From contig NZ_CP063164.1 of NCBI RefSeq assembly GCF_014931715.1, positions 1,860,001 through 1,924,000 of the forward strand: a stretch of 64,000 nt of DNA, read 5' to 3'. The notes beneath the pieces are model-generated. The model did not search any database, had not been told where the DNA came from, and was given only the letters and a program-made list of their open reading frames with translations. Source of the stretch: Sulfurovum indicum (GTDB lineage Bacteria; Campylobacterota; Campylobacteria; Campylobacterales; Sulfurovaceae). Shown piece after piece: positions 63,905 through 64,000 of the stretch. Position 1 is the first letter of the stretch. Every line of letters starts with the position of its first letter. The translations under genes and the position numbers were made by a program.

Positions 63905-64000
63905 TATTCTCCTTTAAAAAAATATTGACACACATTTGTGCATTATCTACCAACACATCTATCTCTTCTTTACTGGCATTGTCTATATGAATACCGCAAA
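63894..64000 (-). CDS. 3' end of an unknown gene, cut by the window edge
   Basis: The only visible part is the C-terminus: CGIHIDNASKEEIDVLVDNA, then QMCVNIFLKENNDN, ending in TGA. It overlaps the scaffold gene by 11 bp, so the two are probably cotranscribed. The product is not recognisable. Confidence 0.5.
   Translation of the reverse strand, partial: CGIHIDNASKEEIDVLVDNAQMCVNIFLKENNDN

Overview
The window looks like chromosomal DNA of a Campylobacterota (Epsilonproteobacteria) chemolithotroph, most like Sulfurovum or Sulfurimonas. The signs are a periplasmic nitrate reductase locus of the NapA-G-H-B-F-L-D type without NapC, many small c-type cytochromes, heme d1 synthesis genes, the order ffh / RluA / WaaA / zinc-ribbon / Nif3 / GlyQ, and A+T-rich promoters with good -10 boxes and poor -35 boxes. 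The genus is inferred. No tRNA, rRNA, CRISPR array, integrase or transposase gene was seen.

Positions 1-39000 are mainly housekeeping. They hold rpsP-khpA-rimM, ffh, a pseudouridine synthase, waaA, glyQ, purE, a U32 peptidase-family gene, glnA, a Na+/H+ antiporter, PBP1A, a BioF-like synthase, maf, alaS, murG, ftsW and a PBP2/FtsI-type transpeptidase, panC, prfB, a LolD-like ABC ATPase with a coupled 45-residue membrane protein, a cytochrome c'-like protein, rpsB-tsf, a peroxiredoxin, a siroheme sulfite/nitrite reductase, a trypsin-like PDZ protease and an aldehyde dehydrogenase.

Positions 40500-62400 form a nitrogen-oxide respiration island. A long minus-strand operon runs napA, napG, napH, a c553 cytochrome, a cytochrome-NapB fusion, napF, an acidic protein, napL, napD and two unknown small genes. 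Next come a DUF59 gene, a polytopic membrane protein, a DUF2249 protein, siroheme/heme d1 genes (CysG-B, fused NirDL-GH-type protein, NirE, NirJ), NirC-like cytochromes, MoeA for the molybdenum cofactor, a pentaheme cytochrome and a cytochrome c peroxidase. A CRP/FNR regulator with an FNR-type recognition helix (E..SR) lies inside. At least five intergenic regions carry TTGAT-N4-ATCAA boxes, several at the class II distance (box centre about -41.5) from a plausible -10, so the island looks like one regulon. Cytochrome cd1 (NirS), NirF and NirN are not in the window.

The right end holds NrdG, a 57-residue stand-alone NrdD-tail protein, a NifU/IscU-like scaffold and a truncated gene.

The most unusual non-coding items are two elements of about 270 bp (53473-53735 and 56916-57188). 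Both can fold into the same three-way junction with related hairpin tips although most stem sequence differs. A single arm-like hairpin lies in the nirDL-GH leader. Degenerate tandem heptamers recur between genes and once inside the murG reading frame.
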